This document shows positions 20,900 through 33,600 of a stretch of 64,000 nucleotides of DNA, one piece after another. Below the pieces are notes generated by a model that saw only the letters and a list, made by a program, of their open reading frames with translations, was not told the DNA's origin and made no database searches. The DNA comes from Balanoglossus misakiensis (lineage: Eukaryota; Hemichordata). The position numbers and the translations under genes are program-made. The stretch is from contig CM082597.2 of NCBI GenBank assembly GCA_040954595.2, positions 5,084,001 to 5,148,000 of the forward strand, written 5' to 3'. Each line of letters starts with the position of its first letter. Position 1 is the stretch's first letter.

Positions 20900-21375
20900 C
20901 GCTCGGGCAGGTACAGGCCATATAGCGTCGGGGGCGAGCGGACCTCTGTTCAATAGTCAACCGTCGACGTGATTTGTTTTACAGCCTGGCATTGTGGACG
21001 AGCGTGTAGGTCAGTGTATCGCCCAACCACTGTGCGCCGAACGTCACGCCGCGCTCTAAACAAATGTTTTTAAAAACCCACGTCATGACCAGGATTTAAT
21101 CATTTTCATTCACCTGTGCTGGATTGGACGTACTGGCTGTTAAAACCGATATTGGGATGTAGTTCATTGTGCGGTTTGGGAATTGGAGCGTTTTTCTCTC
21201 AACCTTACTGAGAAATGGAGTATTTTTGTCGACGCACGAACCTGTTGAAGCCCAATACACGGTAACTTACGCGTCCGTGGTGGTAACAGTTTCAGGTTAT
21301 ATCACAACGCCTTTCTTGAAAGGTTGGAATTTCTGTTAAGTGAGCGGTGTGTGTGTGTGTGTTTTTCGATTGAGT
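20900..21375 (+). promoter_or_regulatory. Probable promoter and 5' UTR of DIXDC1 first exon 1a
   Basis: This CpG-rich stretch precedes the ATG at 21376. An in-frame stop at 21337-21339 bounds the reading frame. A short (GT)n run lies at 21347-21362. TATAGCGTCGGGGGC at 20921 repeats the motif found in the hAT-like element at 3646-4286. Confidence 0.4.
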
Positions 21376-21693
21376 ATGCAGTCTCCCAGTAACTCGACCC
21401 CGCCGAGTAGCGTCAACGGCGACTCGGGAGTCGAGGTGTCGCCCAGACCGCGGAGCATGACACCACGCCGCCGCGGCGGACGGGAGATACCGATCCCCGG
21501 CGGCATGATCGTCAACGATGACGACGAATCCGACGTTGCCAGCGACCGCGATTTCCTTATCCGGCCGACGACGCCGGGAGTCAGCCCCAGCCGGCCACCG
21601 ACGCCTCCCGTGCGATCGGCGTCACCGTCCCCGAGTGCGAATTGGGGTATCCTCAAACGACATCGAGAACAAACAGAAGAACAACAACAAACG
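21376..21693 (+). CDS. DIXDC1: DIXDC1 alternative first exon 1a (long disordered N-terminus)
   Basis: The 106-residue frame begins [18 protein letters not shown] and ends [10 protein letters not shown] at donor GTAAGC, phase 0. It joins in frame to QQLQAYVAW of the CH exon. An in-frame stop at 21337 makes this the first ATG. The sequence is Pro/Ser/Arg/Asp-rich with SP and TP pairs, so probably disordered and phosphorylated. High GC and a coding-like composition support it, but I recognise no family. Splicing to the CH exon is inferred from phase, strand and order. Confidence 0.65.
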
Positions 21694-24600
21694 GTAAGCT
21701 GAGCTTCAAGTTGTCCCCCTTATAAACATAAAACCGACCTTAAAACGTCACCCAGTATATTCACTTGGACAGGTATTTCAATGTTCAGACTGTTTGGCCG
21801 TTTGCAGGGTTGATAAAATGTTTATGTCTGTGTCTGGTATATAAAATGTGACCCTATAACCGAGTCTGTTGGATTTTATTAAGTTTTATCCTATTTAAAG
21901 ACCCACAGTCTGTCCCAGGTATTGTCGAAATAGCCATTCGTGTTGGTGTAGGTCAGTCGAGGTTTGACATACACGCTACTAGTGTACTCTTAATTAATTT
22001 GGCATAGCGATTGAAGTCAGTGACAGACTGACAAAAAATCGAGGTCTTACGTAAAACAACACGGAAATGACATATACCACTGCGGGTGACAATTATGGGG
22101 GAAAGTTAACAAGCTATTCTCAGTGGACTATGGTCATTACAAGGACGACTGCTGATTCCAAAGCGACTTGGCGCGTCCATGAAGAGAGATTCTCCGTCTG
22201 CACTGTGTTCAGAAAACTCCCAGTCGTTCGCTTCGGAGGCCCCCATGTTTGAAACCGAATATCTTCGACAAACAAGAGAGGTGTTTGGGTTTCAACCCGG
22301 CCACAATGGGCTTTCTGTAAACACGAAACGCTTGCCTGTCGACGTCTTGGCTCATGCACGATTCGAAGAAGCGGAATATGGAAGCCAAGTTCCTAGCTTT
22401 GTCAGTGAGGGGGGCCAAAGTCGCCCACTTTTGACACTACAGGCGAACCTGTCTATAGTGACCAGTCAAGGGACTTTCCTAAACTGGTCTTTATAGACAG
22501 GTAGCCTATATATAGAGGTTAATTAATGCAAATGTGAATTGCACAAGGACTGTACAAACTTGGCCACTATATAGAGGTGACCACTATATAGAGGTGACCA
22601 CTAACAGAGGTTTGACTGTATTTTGGTCGTTCCCTTGAAATCTTACTTATGTTGTACAGCTCAATGACTTATACTCAGTGACGTTTTGGCCCTCACAATT
22701 GAACTCACACCCTTAAAACTGATATAACACAAGGGTCCTTAAGTCATTCAATTTTGCTCAATACCAATTTTGTGTGTGTGTTATAGATGTTATGGTCACA
22801 AGACGGGGTTTGAGTTCAGTTGTGACAACCAGTCACTGTGCAAACTTCAGTGACCAGAACAATCTGCATAAATGAGCTATCAAAAAAACCTAAAAATAAC
22901 GCCAAAAGTCAGGGACTTTGTTCCTTTAAATATAGCGTTTTTTTATCATGAAGCCAATTGGGAACCATTTTGTGATAACAGTCAAATCTGTCTATAGTGG
23001 ACAGTCAAGGCCGAAAGTGGCCTTCACAGACAGGTGTCTTTTGAAGACAGGTTAATTAAATAGTGGCCACTACTACATAAACGTTTTCACTAATATAAAG
23101 GTGGCAATTAACTCCGGGATGACTGTATAAGAAATTTCGTATACTATTACACCACCAAAATTCTCTGAAACTGCATTGATATTTTGCAACTTGCTTATTT
23201 TCAACATGTTAGAATTACAATTTTTACAACAATACTTAGTAAGTGGACCAGTGATACGTAGGGACCCAAAACTATTTTCAGACTATTTTCAATATCTTTT
23301 TATCACAGAGTAGTTCCAATGGTATATTTTTAGCCAGACCCACGGAATTCTGTCTGGCCCCTCTTGAACTGGACTCCTGAACGTGGGATGAAATCGGTCA
23401 GGGGTTTAGTGCCATATTTGATCTTCTTAGCAATTCAGGAATGTTTGTTTCTCTGACATGTGCAGTCGACTCCATCAAAGTGACGTTACCATACTGTCAC
23501 CAATGCTGCGTTAACGTTGCCGATGACAAGTGACGCCACACGCACATCACGACAGAAATGTCTAATGGCTCAGGGCGCCGAACCACACATTCTGGCCGGT
23601 TGAACTTCGTGAAACTGGAATAGTGAAAATTTTAACAATTCTCTAAGTACGCAATGAAATAAGATTCGTCGTTGGTTGACAATACAGAAACGTTCAATCG
23701 TGAAACGTCTAGTCCGGAGAGAGATCCCAAAAACTGGCCAACTATGGTGACAGTTTGACAGTAATTCGTACAAGGTTTGACGGTCCAGGCATAAACCCCG
23801 GCGCCGTATATGTGCATATTGGCCAAGCTGTGGTAAGCTAAAAGCACAGGGAAAAATCTAATTTATTGTAAAATTGATGAAATTCGTCCAAAAATATCTA
23901 ATCTCTCGGAATAAAAAATAGGAATGAAGCAGCAGACGACAATTTTTGAGCAGCGAGAGTGACAATAGAACAAAGCCCAGCTGGTTCACCACTCTGACCT
24001 ATAATATGGCTGCCGTAAATAAATCAATGTAACTCCATAAACGGGAGGTCAGGTAGCCGTGTTTGGAAGGACCAGTCAATACATTGTTAAAATGGCTTCT
24101 CGTAATTCGTTCATTACTGAGGCCTTCTTCGGGTGACATTTTATGGGGAAGGAAACAAGCCTCCTACAACGTGTACTAGAAAATCCAATTCTATATGTCT
24201 CTCCGTTATTTGCCTGCAGTGAAAGTCATCTGCGCATCACGATTTTGAAGTTTCTCGAAAACACAAAGCGTATGCAGTGCAAGTACAAATATTTACAAGG
24301 AATAAATGCGCAAAATTGCCTCATGTTACAAATAAATATAAAGTGACAAGCTTTCTAGCGAGTTCTTAAAACGCAAATATGAAACTGATCGATTCTGTAT
24401 TTTGTGAAGATAATGTATAGACAAACAGAGCTGTTTGAATGGTGAGAAAATACAAAGACCGTTAAATATGAACTTCTATGCTGAGCTTTGTGTGTTTCTC
24501 GGCATATTTGACAACAAGGCACAACAGAGCAACCTGTGGAATATTGTAGATAATCATGTAAAGTCTTCTGTCGCTATACAATCAACAGGTGGTTGCTCCA

Positions 24601-27600
24601 TAGACTTTCTATGTGAGTAGAATTGGTTATGTAACTGTAACATTTCCATAAATTAACATGGGAGTGGGTGTTTTATTTTTGATAAAAATAATAAATAAAT
24701 AAATAAATAAATAAATAATAAATAAATAAATAAGTTGGAGTTGATGAAATAGATCGAATGTGAAATAGTGAAATTATTATCAAAAGTTACAGCTGCCGTC
24801 CGTTTCAACGTTAAAACGCAAATGTCATTCTTTGTGGCTGCGTAAAGGAAGTCAAGAGAAATAATTATAAACTGGCTGTATCTAGATATAAACGCTGATA
24901 ATCTAATTGTGATCATGTTATGGTGTTATGGACTTTATTCGGAGATTTGACAGAACGTGACGAAATTGTCGCTGAGTGAAGAATGACGTAGGTGTTAAAT
25001 GTGATCATATAACGCCCAAGTTTTCGATCGGTTGTAACGGGTTCTTTGACACAACAGTCGTTATCCATGACAGTTTATAGGGGGACAGAGAGGAGAGAAT
25101 GGTGCAATAAAGTTAAACTTTTTCCATGTCATTGACCCACATGTTGACAATAAATAGCCGTTATTATGACATAATGACGGCTATTTATTGTCAACATGTC
25201 AACAATGACATTGTTGCATGCATTGGCACCTGTATTGAGGGTTTACGTCATGTCCTGGCTTGTGATGGTCGCACACACGAACACATCAGTCGGTTGACGT
25301 CACCCCAATACACGGCAGCAATAGAACTGTACATCTAAAGTTAAACTTTGCACCTCCAGCTCGCATTTGTCTCTGTACTGTTGTGATGATGTTAAATGGA
25401 TCCCCAAGCAGATCCAGTTGTATGCTTCTGCTAGTGATTGACTTTTTGGTTCCGCCGTGTGGGGTAAAGTGGACACCTCTTTTGCAAACTGATTCGCCCT
25501 GAGCATCCATCTCGTGTTGTGTGTGTTCACTATTTTGCTGTTTTCACGTCTTTTGAAACTCGAACCGGACACGCCAAAAGGAAACTTTCCTATTTAGAGA
25601 ACCACGGTGTCGTTTTGCGTAACACTAACACCAACGGTGTTGTTTTCGAAGTAACTCGTCTCCTAACCCTGCGTACAGGTCTGTGTGTTCCCGGCGTTAC
25701 ACGGCCGTGTAACGCCGAGAACACACAGACCTGTACGCAGAGCTACTCGTCTCCGAGTTGGGAGGGATGACGGTCGATTGGTCTTATTTCTCGAGCTGCT
25801 TTGTTTAATTGTCGTGTAGACCTACAAAAAAATGAACATTCTTCGTTAAAATAACCCAGACTGGTAACTCGACAGAATCAGCTGATTAAAGTTCTGACAT
25901 CAGGTGTTTCATAGTTGAACACTCTGCGGACGACAAGGGGAAAAACTTGAAGTTAACTCCACTTTTCACTTAACAAACCCAACGATGATAGAGGTTAAAT
26001 GAGTCAACTACAGCTCCTCAAAAACCGAGTCCCCTGAACACCGAGTAATTGAAAGAGTCTTCTGGCCATCTTCATCGGCGGTTTGTCGGCGAATTCCTCG
26101 CATGGATAGATCTATTCTCCCCCTTGAGTGTCTGATACGGTCGGTGGGCATCTGTTCATTGTGCGGGATATTGGCATCGGAATGCGGTTCACAATGGACC
26201 TCATAACGCGTTACGCCGGCAGAGAATACACTCGCATGTCGGTGATAATTGTCCTCGTTTTGTGCGCCGTTCGACGTGATTGGACACGACCATTGTGACA
26301 TCATGGAGGTAAAATGCCACGCAAATTCAGGCAGTGGGTCGGTGTCGATCGCCTGCTCATAGTGTAGCTGTTTGCCTGGCTGTCGTTGGTATTTTTGTAC
26401 CGCAGACAAGAACTTTCACGATGGCTTGAGTTGTTAAACCCGATACTGATGGAGAAAGTGGTAACATTTATAGTGAAACTGAAAAATGCTATAACGCTCA
26501 CAGTAGCAGACCGACCGCAAACAGGCAATATTTAAGGAGACAAAGTTGGTCATCTCGATATTCAATATTATGTTGCAATTTTTGTAAATTGCAAGCAATC
26601 CGATTTTTACATCCTAAACTTTGTTGGTTTCCATTATTGACGTGGGCATTTCTATTGATGTAAGCACGGAACTGTCCATAGGGAAACAAAAGGTCGGCTG
26701 TGCATAAGACATATGCACACCCCTTTAACGCAATGACACTGTACCATCACAACATCTGGTACGTAGCCTACAATAATTGACGTTAGGGATTTTTCCTAAG
26801 ATTTTTACCACTTATCAAATTATTAGAGAGTGGAGCTTTAATGACTAACATTCAACATGATTCAATACAAAGCTTGCAGTAGAGAAAATATCAGATCAGC
26901 TTCACTTGATAGAACAATAAGTATAGTATTAGGAAGCTTGCACGACGTTTACAAAGCAGAACTTTAAAGGCGTTAATCAAACAAAGGTGCGAATTGTTTA
27001 TATGTTTGCTTCCAAAGCGTTTCCTGAAGTGTGTTTGTTGTTGAAAGATTTTATTTGGCGAACATTAATGTAAGCTTACAGCACTGAGCGGCGAGGTCAA
27101 CTGTAAGACCCATCACAGCCACTTCATAACATTTTACTGGTTTTGAGCTTTGGGTAGGGGAAGTTGAGAACTTCCCTTGACAGAGAAATTCCTCGGTGGC
27201 CAGAGTTTATGTGGATGTTTTATTCCGGACAATAGCACGCAATTTGTCCGTAAACTTTTGTGTCAACGGACGAATAGGGGAGGTCAATGGCATGTCCCTA
27301 CACGTGTGAATTTGGCACGCGTCCAATATCCCCACTCCAGTCGGCGAATTCAACAGCGAATTTGCCCGCAAATACAACACCTCTGGTTGACTGTTGCCTT
27401 GTTTTGTTCGTTTACAGCCTCACCTCGTTGGATTTTACGACTCCCTATATGTCGCAAATTCCTTTTCCCCGCAGATGGTCGATACCCACCACCAAATAAG
27501 CAATTGATATTGCCAGTCACGCCAAACACGCTCATTACAAAGAAATTTAGAACATTCGCTCTACTCAATCCCAAAATTGTGACGCAAGACGACAAGGTAC

Positions 27601-30600
27601 TCATTGTCATGACCAGTGTGCGTAATGTGAGCTGATTGCAACACCATAGGTTTCAACATGTCTTGAGTAGTTTAATTCCTTTTAAGACATTGAAAAAAGA
27701 AACATTTCCCAACTTAAGAAAACGATCACCCAAGTGTGAAAATAATATAATCAAAATTAAAAATAGGTTTTAAGAAATGTTGTGATGCATTTACAGTTTG
27801 TGCAATGTGAATCGTGAAATTCCACACTGATTTGATGATACCATATCATATCATATCATGATATGATACGATACGATTCGATAATGACGTGTTTTTGTTG
27901 TGTTATCGTATGATTGCCGAGTCATGTGGGGGAATAAGCTGTAAGGCCGTTCGAGGGCGTGCTTCAAATGCCTTTCAAGTCACGAGGACACGATCCGCAT
28001 GGAGCCGTGTATGAAGTTATATACTTCATAGTAAAAAGAGGAAGACAACAACTATACCTCACTATTATATTGAACTGTTTGTGTATTTCAGAATCCAAAC
28101 ACACAATACTGATTTATGTTGTTGTTTCACTGTTCTCAAATACTTACAAATTAATTGACCTCACGTCACTCAAATCACCACCACTAATGTCGCACAGTGC
28201 AAATCTGGCGTGCAATATCTTTGTTGCCATGGCAGTGAGATCAGCCACCGCCATACCTTTGTGACCCGTTAAGCCCGACCCGGGGCGAAATAGCTGTAGT
28301 CCTAGAAAATTCTGCTATTTTTATCATTTGTGTGGTGATACTTCACCCTGTAACTTAATCATTAGTGTGTATGAACAAAACCATCATGCAATGTCCAACA
28401 GAAGAAATCAATATCTCACTCTTGATGCGAAACAAAGGTCAAAGCATTCGACTCTACGTAATCATGGTGATACCAACTATTTTCTTGTTCGACGGTATGT
28501 ACTGTAACATGATTTATTGCAATGTATAATAGAAGGAGGTTGTGCGAATGCACGCTTGGTTAAACTTTTTTGTTGTGTTAAAGGGACAGGGCTAACTTTT
28601 GATATTATTTTGGTTATATTATTTCAATTTGATAGGCTAGTTATGTTGGTCTACTCACGTCATGGCTAAATTCATAACCAACACATGGGTATTACACATG
28701 TCAAGCGTGAGGTTGCTGGCGCAAGTTCACTCGATAAGAAATCGTCGTTTGGTGATCTTATAACTTTGAGCCTAACCCTCTTGTATTACATAGCAACCAC
28801 AACACCATATAACGGAATTGGTGATGTTTAGCTTGGAAAAAACGGTCTTGACAACGCTACAAGATTTGCGTTACTAATATTTATGGATGTGCGATCCGAA
28901 AGATTTTACTGCGTTGGATCTTTGGATTCTCCTTTGTAAAGTTTTGTCAAAATCCGTTATCAAAATATAGGCCCAGCACTTAGACGATTAATGACAAGAA
29001 CATGCCGCGTCATTAGTTACGATAACAGTGTAACTGACAACTTGGCTGTCAATATAATCATAGGGAATAGCGAAGAAGTCCTGAATGATTGCTTTCGGTG
29101 CGTGACCTTTCCTACTTTAGTCTAATCAGTAAAATATCTTAGGCTACATATGTACATGTACATGTATTCTGTAGGAATTTTCGCAATTCTCGACGGAGGG
29201 CGCTCCTGGCTGACATGGGCATTGATGTTACCGGCCGGTACTGGTAATTTTATGTCTGTACCACCGCTGAGGGCATGGAATAATTTCGTGAATGGGTTAC
29301 AAAGGAGTGAAATCCGTCAGCAAACACACCCCTTCAACGCCTACTAAAATAGACCAAGCCAGGGAAGACGTATGCCTCCGTTTCGTCACAATGAATTTTG
29401 GTCAGGGGACGTGGTTTGGCGTCTGTCAGACCATAGACCCTACGGTCAGACTAAACAACAGAGGACGGTTTCCAACCCTGCAATTCAGATGAATGTATTC
29501 TCGTGTGCTGACCCCGAAGTGACCACGGCCACTGATTGCGTTGGTCAGCGATAAGCGAACCTGTGCACGCTTGTAACACCACTGTCGGCACTTTGTGTGT
29601 TGCATAATTACCGACGACGTTAAAGTTAATTAGCATTCGTTGCATTCCACTGAGATGTCTTGCGATCGATGAGCGATTCTGGCGGTACTCGAGAAAATAC
29701 AAAATTATCACGCTTGGTTCTTTTTTTGTAACTAATAAATTAACGAAGATTAAGACATAAGCGTTATTGCTATTAAAGCTTAGTAGTATTTGACAAGTAG
29801 CTTATGGGCGATGCATTTGATTTCGTAATATCAAATATACAACTGTACAAGCACCGGGGTGAAAAACTTGAATATTTTAACGTTTTCATATTTTTTTCCA
29901 GAAATTTCGACATTGATTGTTGCGTTGAGTTTTTATTCTTGCAAGATTCCACATTTGTAGTTTAAAATTAGCTTACTTTGAGCGCACTATCACGCTCAAT
30001 TGCATTGAAAGGCTGATATACATGCGTTCTCTGTATACATACCGAAAAAGCACCGACAAGCAATATAAGACGTTACAGATAGTTTCTCGTCAAAGTTTTA
30101 GCATGGTCACTCCACGTGGTTTTAGTGAATAAACATACACAGTTATGATAGTCGCTCCTGTTATCGTGATACAATGTACATGTTATATATCACGCACCCA
30201 AACAGACCAATGTGCATGATGTGTGGCTGTGTAAGGAGTAATTCACGACAGATCCGATTTAATTGGGGATATTCTCGACAGAAGCTTGTTTAGGAATGAA
30301 CGATATTATTTTACGACAGACAAATGCTTGTTGTGATGTCATTCCTTACCGTTTTCGTCCATTCTACCTCCTAAGGGATTTAAATTCATTAAACAAACAT
30401 CTTTCAATCCTCCTATTTCTTTTACGTCTATAGACAGATACTGTTGGGGGGAACCGTCTCTTTCAAGTTTTGTTTTCGGACTTTACGGGTGAAACCATTT
30501 TGTTTATTGTAGACGGGGTACCAGCAAGATAGGCGTAACGAGACCTCGTAGATTTTATTGCCTCGTATAGCTATATTGTACGTCGTCTGGATTTCTAATT

Positions 30601-33600
30601 GTAAAACACGTTAATTAGTCTAGGATTTAGAAACCATAGTGGCGAACCACACACATTTTAAATGCGTGCAGACGCGCATTTTTCGTATCGTTTCCTCTTG
30701 AGAAAATCGGACTGCTCATGAATAATGTATTATCCTTAATCGCCATTTTGAAATCTTCGACATTGTATGGTAGTAACTGACTTGGTGATTACGGGAACTG
30801 TATGTGTGATCGTCGTACAGATCAGAGTGCGAAGAGAGTACATTGTGGCCAAATTGCCAGAACAATTCCCTTAACTGGCGAAGACAACGCACGTAATCGA
30901 TATTGCTCCACTGTGAATGAATCAAAACAGATCGTCGATTGTGTTTGTATTGATCGGGAGCGAGAATAATAACACCGCCGCGGCACTGACGTTCACGGAC
31001 GCCGGGAACTGAACGCCGGCAACTCGTACGCCGACGGACACGGTGGTTTAAGATATTTCAGGTGACCGTGGCTCTATTTTGGAGGATATCCTGGAAATTT
31101 TAACTCCGGTGGATCAGGGGATAGTTTGCGCGGCAGAGTAAACCTAAATAATCACCGTGACATCAGTTGGATCGACAGACGCTGGCTTTCTCAGGACACG
31201 TAAATTTGAATTTTCGCTCCAATTCCGCCATTTTGGATATCCAAGACGTTGATCCCGAATCCAGTTCAAAAGTCGGTATCTGTTAATATTTAAAACAAAT
31301 CGCAAATCTGCATTTTATCTGAGTTACTCGACATTTAAAATCTAGGAGTTCATCGCTACTCGATTTGTCCAAGGACTTCCTTCCGTGGGAAATAAACCTT
31401 GTAAAACATACAGGATTCCCTGTTGAGATAGTGGATGGATCATTGACAGTAATCGACAGAACCACTATATGTGAGCTTTGGATCGCATGCTGTTGTGTTG
31501 TGTTTTTTTATTTCTGAGGTAACTTAGAGCCAAGTCGGGGTTACGTAAACCATTTCCTCCAGCAAAAACCAAGCGCGTTGTGTTTTCTGACGCTGAGTTA
31601 AAAGCACCGTTAGACTGACAAACAGGTGGTTTCCGTGTGCGCTTTGCCCATATATATCGCGCACCTAAATTCACATTAATGTGAGTTAAGTTCTTTCTCA
31701 ACCTCTTACAAGTAAACGGGACGTGACCAAAACACCTGCCGTGTCCGATTTGCGAACACAAACAGGGAACCTTATTCAGGGGCTAACTTTTGAATGCGCA
31801 TAGCGGTCGAGGAGGAGTATTCTTTCACGCAAAGGTCTCTCGTATAACAAGAGCGTTTTGTTCGCCAACAAGAATTCCTGCGCCGTTGCTTCTGAAACGC
31901 TGCCATGCCGTGGAAAATGCGGCTTTTACACACCTTGGAGATCGTACCCCTGCAAAGAACATAACGGTAATCGCCTGTGAACGCTTTTTATTAATCCCCC
32001 GACAGCGAGAATCTGTTTGTTAACTTCGTCATCGGAACTTAAAATCCCTTGGATAAGTATTTAGCCAAACTCTGACAAGTTTTTTTGACTCGGAAATATG
32101 ACCACGTCAAGCGGATCGCATCGCCCGAGAAAATCTCAGACGACTTGGGAAGAATGGATGGTAGGTTTAAAATGATCTCGTTAATGGGTCAACTTAACAC
32201 TTCATTGAAGTTTTGCGTGACAAATACACACAACTAATACGGTGTTCCTATTGTCCGTTGTGTTTCACAACTCCTATGCCTACTACTGCGTTTGCTTGTC
32301 CGGCCCCGCTACGTGAACTTTTCCCCAACCTCAAGGACCCCAGTCCCCTTAGATAGCGGACACCGCTTATTTGCCAATACTGATTACAGATTAGGCAGGT
32401 GGCCAGAACCGCTATGTTTGTTCGAGCTAAAATGCACACATGTACGTGTACCTGATCATTTTTTTTCTTGCAGTGAGGCGCTTTTTTCGTAGAACAGTCT
32501 TGCCTTGTCAACATATCACTGTGATAGTGTGGTCGTCTATTCTAACTGAAATGATAACGCGACAAATCAAAATACGACGCCTATGGTAGTAGTGTTATGA
32601 AGGGACGCACACCTCCGATCCGTCTATAATTACATAATATAAATCACCAACTTTATTCTTTTTCCATTCACACCATATCCAATTCAGCAGATCATACAAT
32701 GATCAGTCTCTATAGATCTGTTTCCTGTTGACGTTTTTCTGTATACCACTTGCTATCACTGTTCAACTACAGATGGTCAACAACGGTCACTGCGACTTGT
32801 AGACATAGCCTGCTTCAAGAACAAGTTCGTGGAACAAACTTGGCCACGAACTTGTTGACCAGTGGCCAGACAGCCACAAGGCCATTGAACCCAGGGCAGT
32901 AATCACCCTAACAACAAATCCCCCAAAATCCACTAACCCCCATTGGCTACTTAATATTTAAAGTCAAAATAATATTTGACCTGCTAAGGTTCTTCAACAA
33001 ACATGGCAAAATGAAACTTTATGTGCAAATATTTGAACTGACTTGGCAGTCGTCCTGTTGAAGTTTCTCAACAAATATTAAACATGTATTTTGAGTGTGT
33101 AGATCTCGCAAAAGTTAGTAAATAGCTAATTAAAAGATTCAGAGTATGTGTCTTAGGTTTGGAGCGTATTGTCATCATTTGTGTTCTATTGAAACTAATC
33201 TATTGAACGCAATTGACGTGAGATTTGGAATGAGATGACATCATCTGAAACCGAATACAGGTTCTGATAAATAAAAAATCATAAAAAACTAATATTTCTA
33301 CCTACTCTAATTCTGAAAAGCATGTTTCCAGAACCAAACAGTTATTTTCTTTATTTTGGCCTCGTGGCAAATTGTCAAGTATTGACTGTTACCCCAGTGG
33401 CAGGGTCTTGGCTGGGGCCAAGCTGTTTCTACAAGTATTTGTGTACAACTCTTAAATAGTTTTATGGCGGGTTAATAGGTTGTATTGCTTTGTAGCTAAA
33501 CTGTCAACCCGACTTGTGTAGTGTCTTGATGACAGGACGCTGTGGGTCTTTTAGTGCATAAGTTAAGGCAGCGTTGGTGGTCGCCCCGGCAACGGGCCCT

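Larger units (their letters stand above)
13143..21375. other. Intergenic region between KMT2A and DIXDC1
   Basis: About 8.2 kb separates the two divergent start codons. It holds CpG-rich promoter-like patches near both genes and near 16.5 and 18.2 kb, two microsatellites, and a set of direct repeats at 17.9-18.9 kb. No reading frame here resembles a known family and no tRNA or rRNA was seen. Untranslated first exons or a non-coding RNA could be present but are not visible. Confidence 0.6.
21694..32097 (+). other. Long stretch after exon 1a
   Basis: About 10.4 kb without a recognised gene. It contains two related MITEs (22436-22620, 22978-23127), an (AAAT)n run (24690-24734), two large palindromes near 25.1 and 25.7 kb, and a CpG-rich patch at 30.95-31.1 kb that may belong to the exon 1b promoter. 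Short frames such as 26008-26409 (minus) and 27177-27635 (plus) resemble nothing known. Confidence 0.6.

Noticed and set aside
22179-22496. 105-residue plus-strand frame near exon 1a
   Set aside because: Its last third lies inside a MITE and the rest resembles nothing known.
26008-26409. 133-residue minus-strand frame
   Set aside because: No recognisable domain; codon pattern unremarkable; isolated within an intron-like stretch.
27177-27635. 152-residue plus-strand frame
   Set aside because: Considered as another Dixin first exon, but it runs to a stop without a phase-0 donor that would join the CH exon convincingly.
27846-27886. CATATCATATCATGATATGATACG as a palindromic regulatory site
   Set aside because: It looks like a degenerate simple repeat rather than a designed inverted repeat.
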